DNA of 64,000 bases from positions 3,906,001 to 3,970,000 of the forward strand of contig CM066288.1 of the NCBI GenBank assembly GCA_033816765.1, in the 5' to 3' direction. The notes below the pieces were generated by a model, which saw nothing but the letters and a program-made list of their open reading frames with translations, was not told the origin of the DNA and did no database searches. Numbering within the stretch: the stretch's first letter is position 1; each line of letters begins with the position of its first letter. Position numbers and translations under genes: made by a program. This DNA is from Nothopassalora personata. Lineage: Eukaryota; Ascomycota; Dothideomycetes; Mycosphaerellales; Mycosphaerellaceae. Shown here piece by piece: positions 1 to 11,005 of the stretch.

Positions 1-618
1 GAAGGCATCGACCACACCAGCGTTCATTCGGATGTCCATTAATAAAGCCATAGATGGCATTGCTCAACGCACCACAGTCGTCTGCTCCGACGCCTGTCCG
101 TGCTGAACAACACATGCCTGGACACGGTGCCGCATCAGCGTAGACGGCTCGTGACGGCCAGCGAAAGTCACCGCTACAGCAGCATGGAACTCATTCTGCT
201 GCCAATGACAGTCATCTAGTAGCGATCATACGTGCTATGAGGTGAGCCTCACCAGTGTTCGAGCCGGAGCAGGGTTCAAATAGAGATAGTACAGCTTGCC
301 TGCGCGTCAGTTTCGTGAACCACTGAGGCGCGTACCTGACATGACTAATCAGGCGTTCCACATCGCAGTGAAATCTATAACTATCAGCTAATCTACTTCT
401 TTATTCTGGCCACTCTCAGCGCTCAGTCTTGCACGTGAAGTATTTCCTACTCAACTCCATATGAACGTCAGCGTCCACTGTGGACGTCTTTCCTTCCAGG
501 ATCTGATCAGAATGCACGATACCACAGACTGAACACTATCGAGATTACAACCCTGTGGATCGGATCATGGCGTCCATCCTGTGCCTCCCTTCACAACACT
601 GACGCATGAAGTGCCACA
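1..618. other. Intergenic region upstream of the glycosyltransferase
   Basis: No long or family-like reading frame is visible on either strand. The last 100 bases presumably carry the promoter and leader of the plus-strand glycosyltransferase gene. No TATA box, repeat or RNA gene could be assigned. Confidence 0.5.
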
Positions 619-624
619 TTGAAG

Positions 625-1716
625 ATGGGCATCTGCAGCCTCAGAAAGAAATTCACCACTTCCATCCTCCTCAGCGCCCTCTGCATCGTACTCCTATACC
701 TCTTTCTAGACTACTCCCGGATCGCGCTCTTCACTCGCGTAGAGCCCCACCCCGGCCTGACCGAGAATGACATCCGCACATTCTCCCAAAACGCCATGAA
801 CAACACCATCGTCATTATCCCCTCAAACCTCGGAATGCTCCACTGGGTCGAGAACCTCCTCTGCTCTTTAGAATCTACAGACTTCGACGCAAGCAAGATC
901 ATCGTCTGGGCTCTGGACCAGGACACGAAAGTCTACATGACCGAGCGGAACCGCACAGCATACCACGACCCAGCTTTCTTCGCCACGAGCACGAATGAGA
1001 ACCGTCATGGCGATACTGCTGCGTATAGGCGGATGATGCTGGAACGGCCAAAGTTCTATATTGATGTGTTGTCTGCTGGTTTCAACATTCTGATGCTAGA
1101 TGCCGATACGGTGTTCTGGCAGTCGCCTCTGAGGATCCTGCCGGATGTGAGCAATAGTGTTGATGTGGTTTACAGTACGGACGCGAGGGAGTTTTATCGG
1201 GATCATGATGCGTTTCTGGATGAGAGGCGGAGGGGACCGTTTGTGCCGCCCATCTGTAATGGGATCTTTTGGATGAGGAGTTCGGCTAAGACGATTGCGC
1301 TGTGGAGTGAGATGTTGGAGGTTTTTGGGGGGTGGTGGGTGTGGAGGCCGAGGGGGTTTCAGGATGATCAGAGAGGGATGGATGTGTTGTTGAATGATGG
1401 GAGGGGGCAGGTGGTGGCGCCTTTCCCTGATGGGATCGATGGTGGGATTGTGCCTATGAGAGCTAATACGAGATCTGAGTTGGGCGTGAAGGTTCAGCTG
1501 TTGGATCAGACTCATGTTGTTAATGGTCATCTCCTCATGAACCGCAATGTGGCGTACGAACAGAACCTAGTGAAGTTGAGGGAGTCGGGGAGAGACAGGA
1601 TCGCTGCACATTTCAACTGGTGGACGGAGAAATTGACGAAGGAGGAAGGGGCGCAACAGTTGGGGATGTACTTGCTAGACGATAAAGGTCAATGTCAAAA
1701 GCATGAAGGTTGGTGA
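625..1716 (+). CDS. Putative type II membrane glycosyltransferase (nucleotide-diphospho-sugar transferase type)
   Basis: Single-exon gene of 363 codons. The first in-frame ATG is at 625, since the codon opening the frame at 619 is TTG. A short basic tail is followed by one hydrophobic segment at about residues 12-29, then a lumen-type domain, which is the topology of Golgi glycosyltransferases. The block FNILMLDADTVFWQSP (acidic DxD at about residues 159-161) is the hallmark of the nucleotide-diphospho-sugar transferase group (Pfam Nucleotid_trans). Such proteins add sugars to glycans or glycoproteins using nucleotide sugars and a metal bound by the DxD. Later features such as CNGIFWMRSS and WWVWRPRGFQDDQRGMD also fit this fold. 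Donor and acceptor cannot be read from the sequence. The 3' half has poor, G-rich codon choice compared with the C-rich 5' half, but no frame break. Confidence 0.72.
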   Translation: MGICSLRKKFTTSILLSALCIVLLYLFLDYSRIALFTRVEPHPGLTENDIRTFSQNAMNNTIVIIPSNLGMLHWVENLLCSLESTDFDASKIIVWALDQDTKVYMTERNRTAYHDPAFFATSTNENRHGDTAAYRRMMLERPKFYIDVLSAGFNILMLDADTVFWQSPLRILPDVSNSVDVVYSTDAREFYRDHDAFLDERRRGPFVPPICNGIFWMRSSAKTIALWSEMLEVFGGWWVWRPRGFQDDQRGMDVLLNDGRGQVVAPFPDGIDGGIVPMRANTRSELGVKVQLLDQTHVVNGHLLMNRNVAYEQNLVKLRESGRDRIAAHFNWWTEKLTKEEGAQQLGMYLLDDKGQCQKHEGW

Positions 1717-2314
1717 AAGCCACCAAGAGCCCCGTGATACTTGATCGTGCTAGCTTTGTGCCTGTCAAGCGTCACTGAACCCATGCTACTGGCATTACGG
1801 GCCAGTGCTATGACCGCAAGGTACTATCTATGCTGCGCATCATTGCATTGCGCTCTGACAACAAATCATAGCAGATAGTATCATTCTCAACAGCCTCGGC
1901 CGTTGCAACAGAGTCTGTGCCCATACGGTTTATCACCAGGTACCGTTCAGCTAGGGCAACCTGAGGCGAAAGCGCAAATGGAATATGTTGCATTTGCTTG
2001 CTCAACCACGGCCTGTAGTAGCGTGCTTTGGGATCGTAGGTGAGCCGGGATGACGGTAGCTTGACGTGTTTCCTTTGAAACTCCAAAATATACGTTCGTG
2101 AGCTGCGCAGCCACGGTATATCGGTACATGATTGGGCAGCCCTGATCGTCTACAAAGATGCCGTTTTGTAGTCAATATTATGTACAAGCAGTTTGGGACT
2201 GGAGCGTTTCGAGTACGCCGGACCCTCACATTGGTATGGCACGCCAACAACGCCGATTTCGTACTGTACATAGTTCTAGTCCTGGGCTCTTTCCCTTGCG
2301 GAGTCGTCCTGGGT
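1717..2314. other. Intergenic region with one unrecognised minus-strand frame
   Basis: The interval separates the 3' ends of two convergent genes. It holds a 92-codon minus-strand frame (2086-1808) whose composition looks protein-like but matches nothing I recognise. A possible upstream exon at about 2300-2160 is in another frame, and no convincing splice junction joins them. It may be a small lineage-specific gene or noise. Confidence 0.3.
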
Positions 2315-5300
2315 CTATCGCGCAACGAGCTTGCTCCGAAAGCGCTCGGGAAGCGCCAGTCCTTGTTCTAAGAAGAACTTTTCGCCCATGCAGGCGGCCC
2401 AACGGCCATCAACATGGGTGCCGCTTTTGCCTCCACTTTTGTACACGACATACATGGTACGGATGGTCATCGCACGATCGACAGCCTTGCACATGTCGAA
2501 GACAGTCAGCGCCGCCGTCGAGGCCGCGGTCAAAGCCTCCATTTCGACTCCGGTCGGACCGGCGCATTCCACTTGCGCTGTGATGGAAACACTGCCATAT
2601 TTCGACATTCTGTAGTATTTGTCGTTATAGTAGGCCTCACGTAGCTTCAGATCAACTTCCACTTTGCTGATGGCAATGGGGTGACACAGTGGGATGAGTT
2701 CTGAGGTGCGTTTCGCAGCCATGATGCCTGCGATTCTGGCCACGCTGAGGACATCTCCCTTCTTGTTGCCATCCTCCGAGATAAGGCGAAAGGGGTTGTC
2801 GTTGCTGAACTTGACTGACGAACAGGCGATAGCGACTCTCTTCGTGCTCTGTTTCTGTCCAACGTCGACCATATGTGCTTCGCCTGATGCTTTGACATGG
2901 ATCAAATCGTTCGATCCTTGGTCGGAAGACGGAGTTGCGGCAATTTGGGAGCTCGGCTTGGGCGTTGCCATGTTCGATGAATGAGGCCGCTCCGTGGGCG
3001 AACGCTGCTCAGCCTGTGGAGTCGCCTTGTTTTCAGTCAGTAGTTCCGTGGCGTATCCGCCGGGTATTGATTTGGAGTCTGCGCTTGCCTTGGTCTCCTG
3101 GCTGAGACCCCACGCAGGCTCGGTATCCCCTGACCGGCTGACCGAGCTCGTTGAGTTTTGCTCGGGAGCGACAGGATACGACCTGCTAGCGAAGGGGTTG
3201 GGTCGAGCACGAGCCGTACGCATGACAACAGTACCATGCGGCGTGCTGCTCGAGCTGTCTAAGGTCCGGTTGAACCTCAGGGAACCTTCCCGACGAGTGA
3301 AACGAATTTCGCTCATCGTTGATCTCTCACGTTCGAGATCGTTGGCGTACTCCCGAGCCCAGAACGGACGATAGGCTCGGCGTATCTCTTTGAATCCATT
3401 CTTCGAGTCATCGCGATGCTCAGTCGACTGGTTCCCAGCAGTTGAGTCTACCGGCGTGAAGAAGCCAGTACTGCGAACTGCCTGACTGTCTGCAGGCTTA
3501 TCCACTTTCGGATCTTCTGGTGTCGGCCTAGGCCGCTCTTCTGTCACCTCAGGCCGTCGCGGGCGACTGTATCTGCCTCTGGGCGGTTCTTGAAAGAGCC
3601 CTGACAAGCTTTGGAACCCAAAAGTGGATTCGAATCTTGAAGATGCTGTATTGGCCTCCTCCTGAGGCTCACCTCTTGCGGAAGGCTGATCATCCGTGCC
3701 GCGATCGGTTGAATAAAAGCGAGATTGCAAAGCACCGCCAATCGACGAATGCAGCAGGTGTGTTGGAATGCGCGACCACAGCGCGGTCGAGGTGGACAGT
3801 CTAGCGCCATGATACCGGGAAGGATGTGTGGCTTGGGCTCGAGATAGATTGTTCTCACCTACCGAATGTCAGACCTGTCCATCATGCAGTGAGATGTGGT
3901 GTGACAATGATGTAAGAATACCTGAAGAGGCGTTCTTGTCGTAACTTCGTGTTATCATTTGGTATCATCTCTTGTGGATTGCGCCATTAAATGCAAGTTT
4001 CCGCAGCACACGCGAGAAAGAACAAAACCTACCCACCAATCAAGATCATCGGGCGGTTCTTCATTTTCTCCAACTCACCAATTCCGGCATGCTTCGCCTT
4101 CTTGCGCTTGACTGCAGCGCCAATTACTTCCAAAAGTTCTCGCTCCTTGCTGATCCAGCCTGCTGCGTCGTCAAAGCGATAGGTGTTCTGTTTTCGGCGG
4201 TCAATTTCGATTTGTCGTATTGCTTCGAAAGCCGCCTCGTCCAGGGGATGCGCATGATTGTCTCTCCGTAAGAGATCACGAAGGCTGACCTCCGTCTCTC
4301 CGTGTAAGCACACTTTGAGGTTGCCGTCGGATGTGATCCGCAGCCTGTTGCATGTACCACAAAAGTTGTGTGTCATGCTCGTTATGAAGCCAACACGGCC
4401 TTTGAAGCCAGGGACCTGCCATGTCTTCGAGGTGTCGTTCTTTGCGCCTTTCAGTCTTTCGATACCAGGGTATTTTGCGCGGATAAGGTCAAGCATCTTG
4501 GAATAAGGCAGCATTTTCTTCTCGGACCACTTGTTGCCACCGAACGGCATGTACTCGATGAACCGGACTTCGAGATCTTCATCACGCGTCATATCCACGA
4601 ACGGCAAGATTTGATGATCGTTCAGTCCGCGCACGGCGACACAGTTGATCTTCAACTTTATGCCAGCACCTAGCTTGTTCATCTCCAGAACCTTGTTGAT
4701 GCTCTTCATTACGGCCTCGAAGCCTTGCCGTCGTGTCAGGAGTACAAATTGGTGCGGATCGAGAGTGTCCAAGCTGATGTTCACACCCGTCAGACCTGCC
4801 TCTACCATATCGTCCAGTTTCCTATGCAGCGATATGGCATTGGTGGTGAGTGCGATCTCTTTCAAGCCATTGCGTCTCAGTGTCCCCAGCCGTTGCATCA
4901 ATGGCACAATGTCCTTTCTCACAGTCGGCTCGCCGCCAGTCAATCTGATCTTGTTCACGCCTTGGTTGACGAAAAGAGCGCTCAGGTAGTAGATTTCGGC
5001 AGTAGTCAGTATGTCTTGGTCCGGCGATAGCTGGATCCCCTCTTCCGGCATGCAGTATAGACATCGAAGATTGCATCGTTCCGTGAGCGAGATGCGTAGG
5101 TAGTCGTGTTGTCGATTGAAGTTGTCCGTCAGGAAGTCAGAGAATGGTTTCGCATCGCGGACCTGTTGCCTTCGATCGGCTTGAGGAGGTATCGTTGGAA
5201 CGGGCTCAGGTGTGAAGGCCTCAGGCTCGTGTTGCTCCACGCTTGCGGCAGTAGCAATGCGCCTCTTGGAGATTTGCGGTTGCGGCAATCGAGTCCTTCG

Positions 5301-5342
5301 CAGCGCTCGCGGCAACGCCCGTAAGGCGGTTTGTGTGGCCAT
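2315..5342 (-). CDS. cnxABC: Bifunctional molybdenum cofactor protein cnxABC (MoaA + MoaC)
   Basis: Catalyses GTP to cyclic pyranopterin monophosphate, the first step of molybdenum cofactor synthesis. Exon 1 (from ATG 5342) encodes the radical-SAM MoaA half, with the SAM-cluster motif CNLRCLYC, the glycine-rich RLTGGEPTVRKD and a C-terminal cluster CGTCNRLRIT. It starts with a basic, acid-free presequence (MATQTALRALPRALRRTR), suggesting mitochondrial import. The exon ends in ILIGG, the conserved MoaA tail, followed by a stop lying inside an intron. Exon 2 (open from 3868 to stop 2315) carries a long disordered linker and MoaC (LCHPIAISKVEVDL, CAGPTGVEMEALTAAS, YKSGGKSG). No early in-frame ATG precedes MoaC, so splicing to MoaA is the simplest model. 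Donor GTGGGT at 4036 with acceptor TAG ending at 3859 keeps phase and gives about 949 residues. The exact junction is inferred. Fused MoaA-MoaC is known in Aspergillus cnxABC and animal MOCS1. Confidence 0.85.
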
Positions 5343-5644
5343 TGAGGCAGGACGGTCTATCTGAAGGGAAGGGAAGCAGGAACATGCTGCACAACAAGAG
5401 GGAGACAGAACCAACGGATCGCCGGCAGCGCAGTAATCCTTCAGACAGACATTACCGGCGTAAAGATGTTAGCATGATGCCAAGATGCCCGTCAAGCGAA
5501 CGCTCGGAAGTCAGTCTCTCTCCACCGACCTTCCGCCATCAATGCAGACTAGCGCGCTTGGCACAGCACGTTACAATTCCAACATCGTGCTTTCCGCCAC
5601 TCGTCACCGAGGATAGCGACGTCACCCAGAAGAAGACCGGCAAA

Positions 5645-6289
<645 letters not shown>

Positions 6290-7093
6290 TAGATGTCACG
6301 CCAGGAAATGCAATGTCGGAGTTGCGGTTGCCGTGGATGGAAGATGGTCTACAACTACTTTGCATGGCGATTGAGGACAGCAGCAGGCACAAGACAGCAG
6401 CATGCATGCTTCGGCGCATCGGGTTGGACTTTATAAATACAGCTGCGTCTTTGATGAAGTGTAACTATCCACACTACTTCCGCGGACCCCAAAATGACTC
6501 GATTCCCCCGATAATTAAGACCAGGCCATGCACGCACCTCGTACGATGTCATGCGAATCACCAACCATTGCCTTGTCAGATTTGATAGTTCCCATTGTGT
6601 GGCGGTTCTCAAGAGGAATTGATATTGAGAGAGCTACCTGACAACCAGTGACAACGAATGAGAACCTTCTTGAACATTCGAGACTGACCGCGAATTGTAA
6701 GGCCACGAGATGCGCTCGGTTGTGACCATCAGATCCTCGCCAGCGTCAAAGGAAGGCGGCAGGAAGGCTGCAGCCGAAAGGAACGGACAACGAGGATACT
6801 GCTCTATGCTGTAGAGCAACACGGACTTCGAACGAGATGAATATGGTGACTCAGGACAGCGTGGGGCCAATTTGTTATCGTCAATCTTGGTCGTAATCGT
6901 GATCGAGTGCCTTCCCAGCACAGCAGCGGTCTCGGCTCAGCGTTACCATAGCGGGGTCGGCACACTTAGCATGAGCAAACCAATGCTTGTAAATACACCA
7001 TTGTGCTGACCGGAACGCCTGAAACATATATAGCAGCTCACGCTCACGTCTTACTCTTCACCACGCCGCCACTCCCTCTGCACAACGTCCGCA
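6290..7093. other. Intergenic region between eL40 and methyltransferase genes
   Basis: About 800 bp with only short frames that look like nothing known. It should hold the 3' UTR of the ubiquitin-eL40 gene and the promoter of the methyltransferase. A TATA-like stretch (ACATATATAG) lies at about 7023-7032, some 65 bp before the ATG. Confidence 0.45.
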
Positions 7094-7975
7094 ATGCCAC
7101 CCAAAACCGTCGACCAACCCTCCGGCCCTCTCAACCTCCTCCGGCCCTTCCTCCTCCTCTCCTACTCAGCCTACTACATCCTCCCCACAATCCTCAGCCT
7201 CCTCCTCTCCCTCAACCTCGCCCCCTTCTTCAGCCCCTCTGCCTTCAAAGACGCCTGGTTCAGCCGCTTCTGGACATGGTTCGGTCCCGCCTCACGCGAA
7301 TACGCAGCCCCAGCAGTAATGCCTCTCCTCAAGAACTCCGCCTCCGGGATATGTCTCGACATCGGGCCCGGAACAGGCCAATGGCTTTATCTTTTCGCCC
7401 GCGCTGAGAATCCCTCCATCACCAAGATCTATGGGGTTGAGCCGAATTTTGCTATGCACAAGGAACTCAGGGAGAATGCGGTCAAGGCAGGGCTGGGGGA
7501 TGTTTATGAGGTTATTGGGTGTGGGGCGGAGGAGCTGGGGACGAAGGGAGGGATTGAGGTGGGAAGTGTCGATACGATTGTTACGGTGCAGTGTCTTTGT
7601 AGTATTCCGACGCCGGAGGTTATTATTAGGGAGCTTTATCCGCTTTTGAAGCCGGGGGGAAAGTGGTTGGTGTATGAGCATGTGAGGACGAAGTTTACGG
7701 GGGATTTTGTGGCGTATTGGCAGAGTGAGTTTGGCGGTTGAGGTTATTGGTTGTTGAGAGTGGGTGCTGACGTCGTAATTGCAGAGGTCATCAACGTTGT
7801 TTGGCCGCACTTCTTCAATGGCTGTGATATTACGAGGCCTACTGATGAGTGGTTGCTGAGGGCGGGTGAGTGGGAGAAGGTCGAGTTGAAGCCAGGTAAA
7901 GGAGAGGGTCCGTACGATTGCGTGCCGCACGTCGTTGGCACGCTCACCAAGAAGAGGTTCGAGCCTCTGCAGTAG
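7094..7975 (+). CDS. SAM-dependent methyltransferase with N-terminal membrane anchor (METTL7-like)
   Basis: Two exons, 7094-7724 and 7785-7975, with intron donor GTGAGT and acceptor GCAG. The join gives ...YWQKVINVVWPHFFNGC and a protein of 273 residues. Residues about 15-45 form a hydrophobic, Leu-rich hairpin-like anchor. A class I Rossmann methyltransferase domain follows: motif I is CLDIGPGTGQWL, an acidic ribose-binding residue sits in YGVEPN, and LKPGGKWLVYEHV is the post-motif III block. The architecture (N-terminal hydrophobic segment, single Methyltransf_11 domain, C-terminal His/Cys-rich tail with FNGCDITR) matches the METTL7/TMT1 thiol methyltransferase-like group of ER and lipid-droplet proteins. 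The substrate is not predictable. Codon use shifts from C-rich to G-rich at about 7440, as in the glycosyltransferase at 625, with no break in the frame. Confidence 0.82.
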
Positions 7976-8508
7976 AGCTGCAACCGGAAGGCGACCATTT
8001 GTTGCTTGATGCGTTGAGAGCATGGAGCTGGCAGAGAGCAATGCTACGGTACGTGGAATGGGGCACTCGATTCAAGTGGTGGATGTAGCACCTACCAATG
8101 AGAGTCACGAAGAGGCCTCAGCCAGAGTCATTGATGTTGACATGATTCTCGTTATCTGTTGACATTTCGTATTATACTCGAACAGGCAACGCCGTTATGA
8201 GGACTGGGCTACAGTCTCCCATGTGAGTACGGTAAATACCACAACTGGATAACAGCTAAGGGGACAAGCTTGCCGAAGTCCAGACTCTGCAGGCGTGTAG
8301 CATGCCGCTCCACCATCACGTTGATGCTCTTTACTGGTGAATCTCTTCTGATGAGCTAGTATGGCTGACAGAAGTGGTCGTGCTATGGTATCCGCCGTCT
8401 GGTGGCCCTTCGTGGGAGACGCTTGGACTAAGAGAGCGTTCGAGCACGACATTCTTGGGAGTTCTTCAAAACTTTTCCTCGAGTTCACCAAGGCTTCGAC
8501 ACGGCACA
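7976..8508. other. Intergenic region
   Basis: About 530 bp between the methyltransferase stop and the decayed permease gene. Overlapping frames on both strands are present, but none resembles a known protein. No RNA gene or repeat is seen. Confidence 0.4.
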
Positions 8509-9974
8509 ATGGCTGTCGAAGAAGCCATGGACATTGCTGCAGCGAGTGGCAGCCACGAGATGGAGAAGGCCAGGGTGGACAGCATTGCAGTGGCAGAAGT
8601 GGACTTGAAGCTGGCGATGTCGAGAAGCCTAGGTACAGGAAGCTGAGTGTTTGGCTCATGGTGCTGTATTCCGGGTTGACGATTGGGAGTGATGGATAGT
8701 AAGTACCATCAGCTTGAACGAGAGAGACTTATTGCCATATGTCTTCGAAAGTAATGCAGCGGTCATCGGCAATATTGAGCTACTCTTGGATTTATTGTAC
8801 CCAAACGCCCTAAAGACATCGATGTACAGTAGGCTGAGCAACGCTTTCCTCATTGGCATGATAGTAGGTATGCTACTGTTTGGCAGCATTGTCGATCAAT
8901 TCGGCCGAAAGACTGGTGCTGTCGCAACGACACTTTTGTTCGTACCCGAGATCGCACTATCTGCTAGAGCTTCTGGAGACTCTCCGACTGGACTCATGTC
9001 GATGCTTGTCATTGCTCGTGGAGTACCTGGAACTGGAGCAGGAGGAGAGCATCATGTATCAGGCGCTGGAGCTGCAGAAGCGACAGACGAGAATGAAGCA
9101 TATCGTAGACATCGAGGGTTCATGTTCGCAATGCTCGCGGATCTATCGTCATCGCTGGGATATGTATGGGGAGGGCTAGTGCCGCTTCTGCTTCTGCTCT
9201 GCGCACATTAGAAGGTTGAGAACTACGATATCGTCTGGCGGACGTCTTTTGCGCTCGGCATGATCCCTCCGTTATCTGGCTGGCCGTAAAGCGGTATTGG
9301 CGTGCATTGATCGGCTGCTCGGCGACCTGGTTCATGTACAACTATATCAGCATTCCGTTCGGTATCTTCTCCAGCACGATCACAACTAGGGTCCACGCCT
9401 CAAACAGCTTTGTCTAGAACCTGGGATAGGGCCGTTGTGATCAACTGCTTTTACATCCCGGGCCCATTTATTGGAGGATATCTGAAAGACAAGATCGGAA
9501 GACGTCAGACGATGGCGCTGGGCTTCACGCTGCAAGCTATCCTTGGCTTCGTCATCGGCAGTGCCAACGAGCAGATTCAATCGATCTTTTCGCTATTCGT
9601 AGTACTGTACGGCATCTTCTTGATGCTTGTAGAAGTCGGACAAGGATCCACGGTCATTATGACTGCAGCAGAATGCTTCCCAACCTGAATCCGTGGCCAG
9701 ATGATGGGATTGGTAGCTGCATGGTACGCAGGTGTTCAGCGCGATAGTGGCATCGTGGGCGAATGAGCAAAAGGCCAACCATGCTACAGTACAATCTTGG
9801 TTGGCTCCAGCTTTGCTGATCGCTTGCTTCGTGTTACCAGACGTCAATGCACAACTTGACGACGAGGATACAACGTGGAAGCTGTAATTGGCTGAGCATG
9901 GCTGGCAAGCAGAGTGGGGAGAGAGTGTGTCCGCGGATCCAAAAGCTGTAAAGATGGATGCCATGGTATCGTAA
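8509..9974 (+). pseudogene. Decayed MFS permease of the GIT1/PHO84-like family
   Basis: Pieces of one 12-TM major facilitator are spread over three frames in the right order. They run from RYRKLSVWLMVLYSG, then (after an intact GTAAGT...AG intron at about 8700-8751) NAAVIGNIELLLDLLYP, MYSRLSNAFLIGMIVG and VDQFGRKTG, through RRHRGFMFAMLADLSSSLG and IVWRTSFALGMIPPLS, to CSATWFMYNYISIPFGIFSS, CFYIPGPFIGGYL and MTAAECFPT, ending at KMDAMVS-stop. The order and motifs fit fungal glycerophosphoinositol/phosphate permeases. Breaks include a frame change near 8600, TAG at 9209-9211, a deletion of about 20 codons after 9280, TAG codons near 9413 and 9427, TGA after CFPT near 9687, and a frame change near 9725. 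Several stops are explained by single C-to-T or G-to-A changes, as RIP would give. It cannot produce a full transporter. Confidence 0.85.
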
Positions 9975-11005
9975 AACGAAGTAGGGCAAAACCGTCAGCT
10001 GTCATATCTCGGCAATTGGTAATGCTCTGCTGACCCTCCTTGCGAGGCAGAGGATCATGCCGTAGTCGTTAGCGCTAAGAAAAATGGAAATCCGGGCTTC
10101 ATTTCAACTTCATGCGCAGCAACCATGACTTGTGTATGGATGACACGCAGAAGGCAAGCAAAATGAACTTATTGACCATGTCGTTGGGTAAGACATCGTC
10201 GTGGTCGACCAAAAAGATGAATTAATGGAAGGAATCCACTTGTACTCCGAGCTGGAGCGTTGTTAGACCACTGTTTTGGGGCAACATGGCGCATATTACA
10301 TACCAGCAAGGGGCTCGAACCCTCAACTAACAATGGTCAGTGGTGATTGTGTGGTCATTGAGTGGTATCAACGAACCCTTTGGTGTATTCAGCATGCTGA
10401 AGCAATGCTCAAAGGATACCGAAAACCAACGCGCTACCATTGCGCCAACCACCCTGATGATTGGTAAGCAGAATTAATATTGCATATCAAGCTCATCAAA
10501 CTGTGGTCCTCAAGATGAGGCTGCCATGGCATGGCTCCCCCATTGGCAAGAGATGGCCTTCAGCCTCCGTGGCACCTCAACGTTAAGAATGTCCCGTGCC
10601 CTCCAGAAGCCGAGCAGTCCAGCTCTCAGGACGTGGGCGCATGCTCTTGGCTCGAAGTTGGCCAAGGTAAGATGAATATTAAACCAAGGTCCAATTAGGT
10701 TTGCATTGCAAACCTCGAAGAGGAAAGAAGTCCACAAACAGTTGCCTTATTCATGAGGTTGATAGGGCAAGGGTCTCAGGTAACAGTGCGGTGTCGCTAA
10801 TGCTGGCTCAAGCCTTTAAATTTCTGTGGTCCAAGTTCTGGCAATTGACTGGCTTACAACGTCGACTCAACAACAACTCTGCCCGATTCCCTTCTTCCAC
10901 ACCTGGTCTAAGCGCGCTGCTGATCTACGTACGCTTCTAGTGCGAAGTCGGCGATTTAGGTGGCGAGTGCGTGTTGGTAGCAGGATAGTTCCACTGTACA
11001 GGCCC
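9975..11005. other. Intergenic region
   Basis: About 1 kb downstream of the permease pseudogene and downstream of the minus-strand MKT1 gene. Apart from the tRNA-like stretch at 10309-10454 I see no gene. Short frames are random in appearance. Confidence 0.45.
10309..10454 (-). other. tRNA-like relic with A-box and B-box matches
   Basis: Read on the minus strand, GGGTGGT TG GCGC AATGGTA GCGC resembles an acceptor strand and a perfect D-arm (A box, TTGGCGCAATGG). It is followed by GTTGGTTTTCGG, where the anticodon position would read TCG (Arg). A canonical T-arm with B box (GAGGG TTCGAGC CCCTT) lies about 110 nt downstream, at 10309-10325. Between them are a 14-nt palindrome (TTCAGCATGCTGAA) and an inverted repeat GGTATC...GATACC. 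The acceptor ends do not pair with a single consistent 3' strand in a normal tRNA geometry, so this looks like a tRNA pseudogene or the head of a tRNA-derived SINE, not a working tRNA. Confidence 0.4.

Noticed and set aside
7292..8041. Minus-strand open frame of 249 codons
   Set aside because: Antisense to the methyltransferase, whose motifs and splice site are clear; low-complexity composition.
10309..10454. A functional intron-containing tRNA gene
   Set aside because: D-arm and T-arm are good, but acceptor strands do not pair and the spacing does not fit any standard tRNA geometry.
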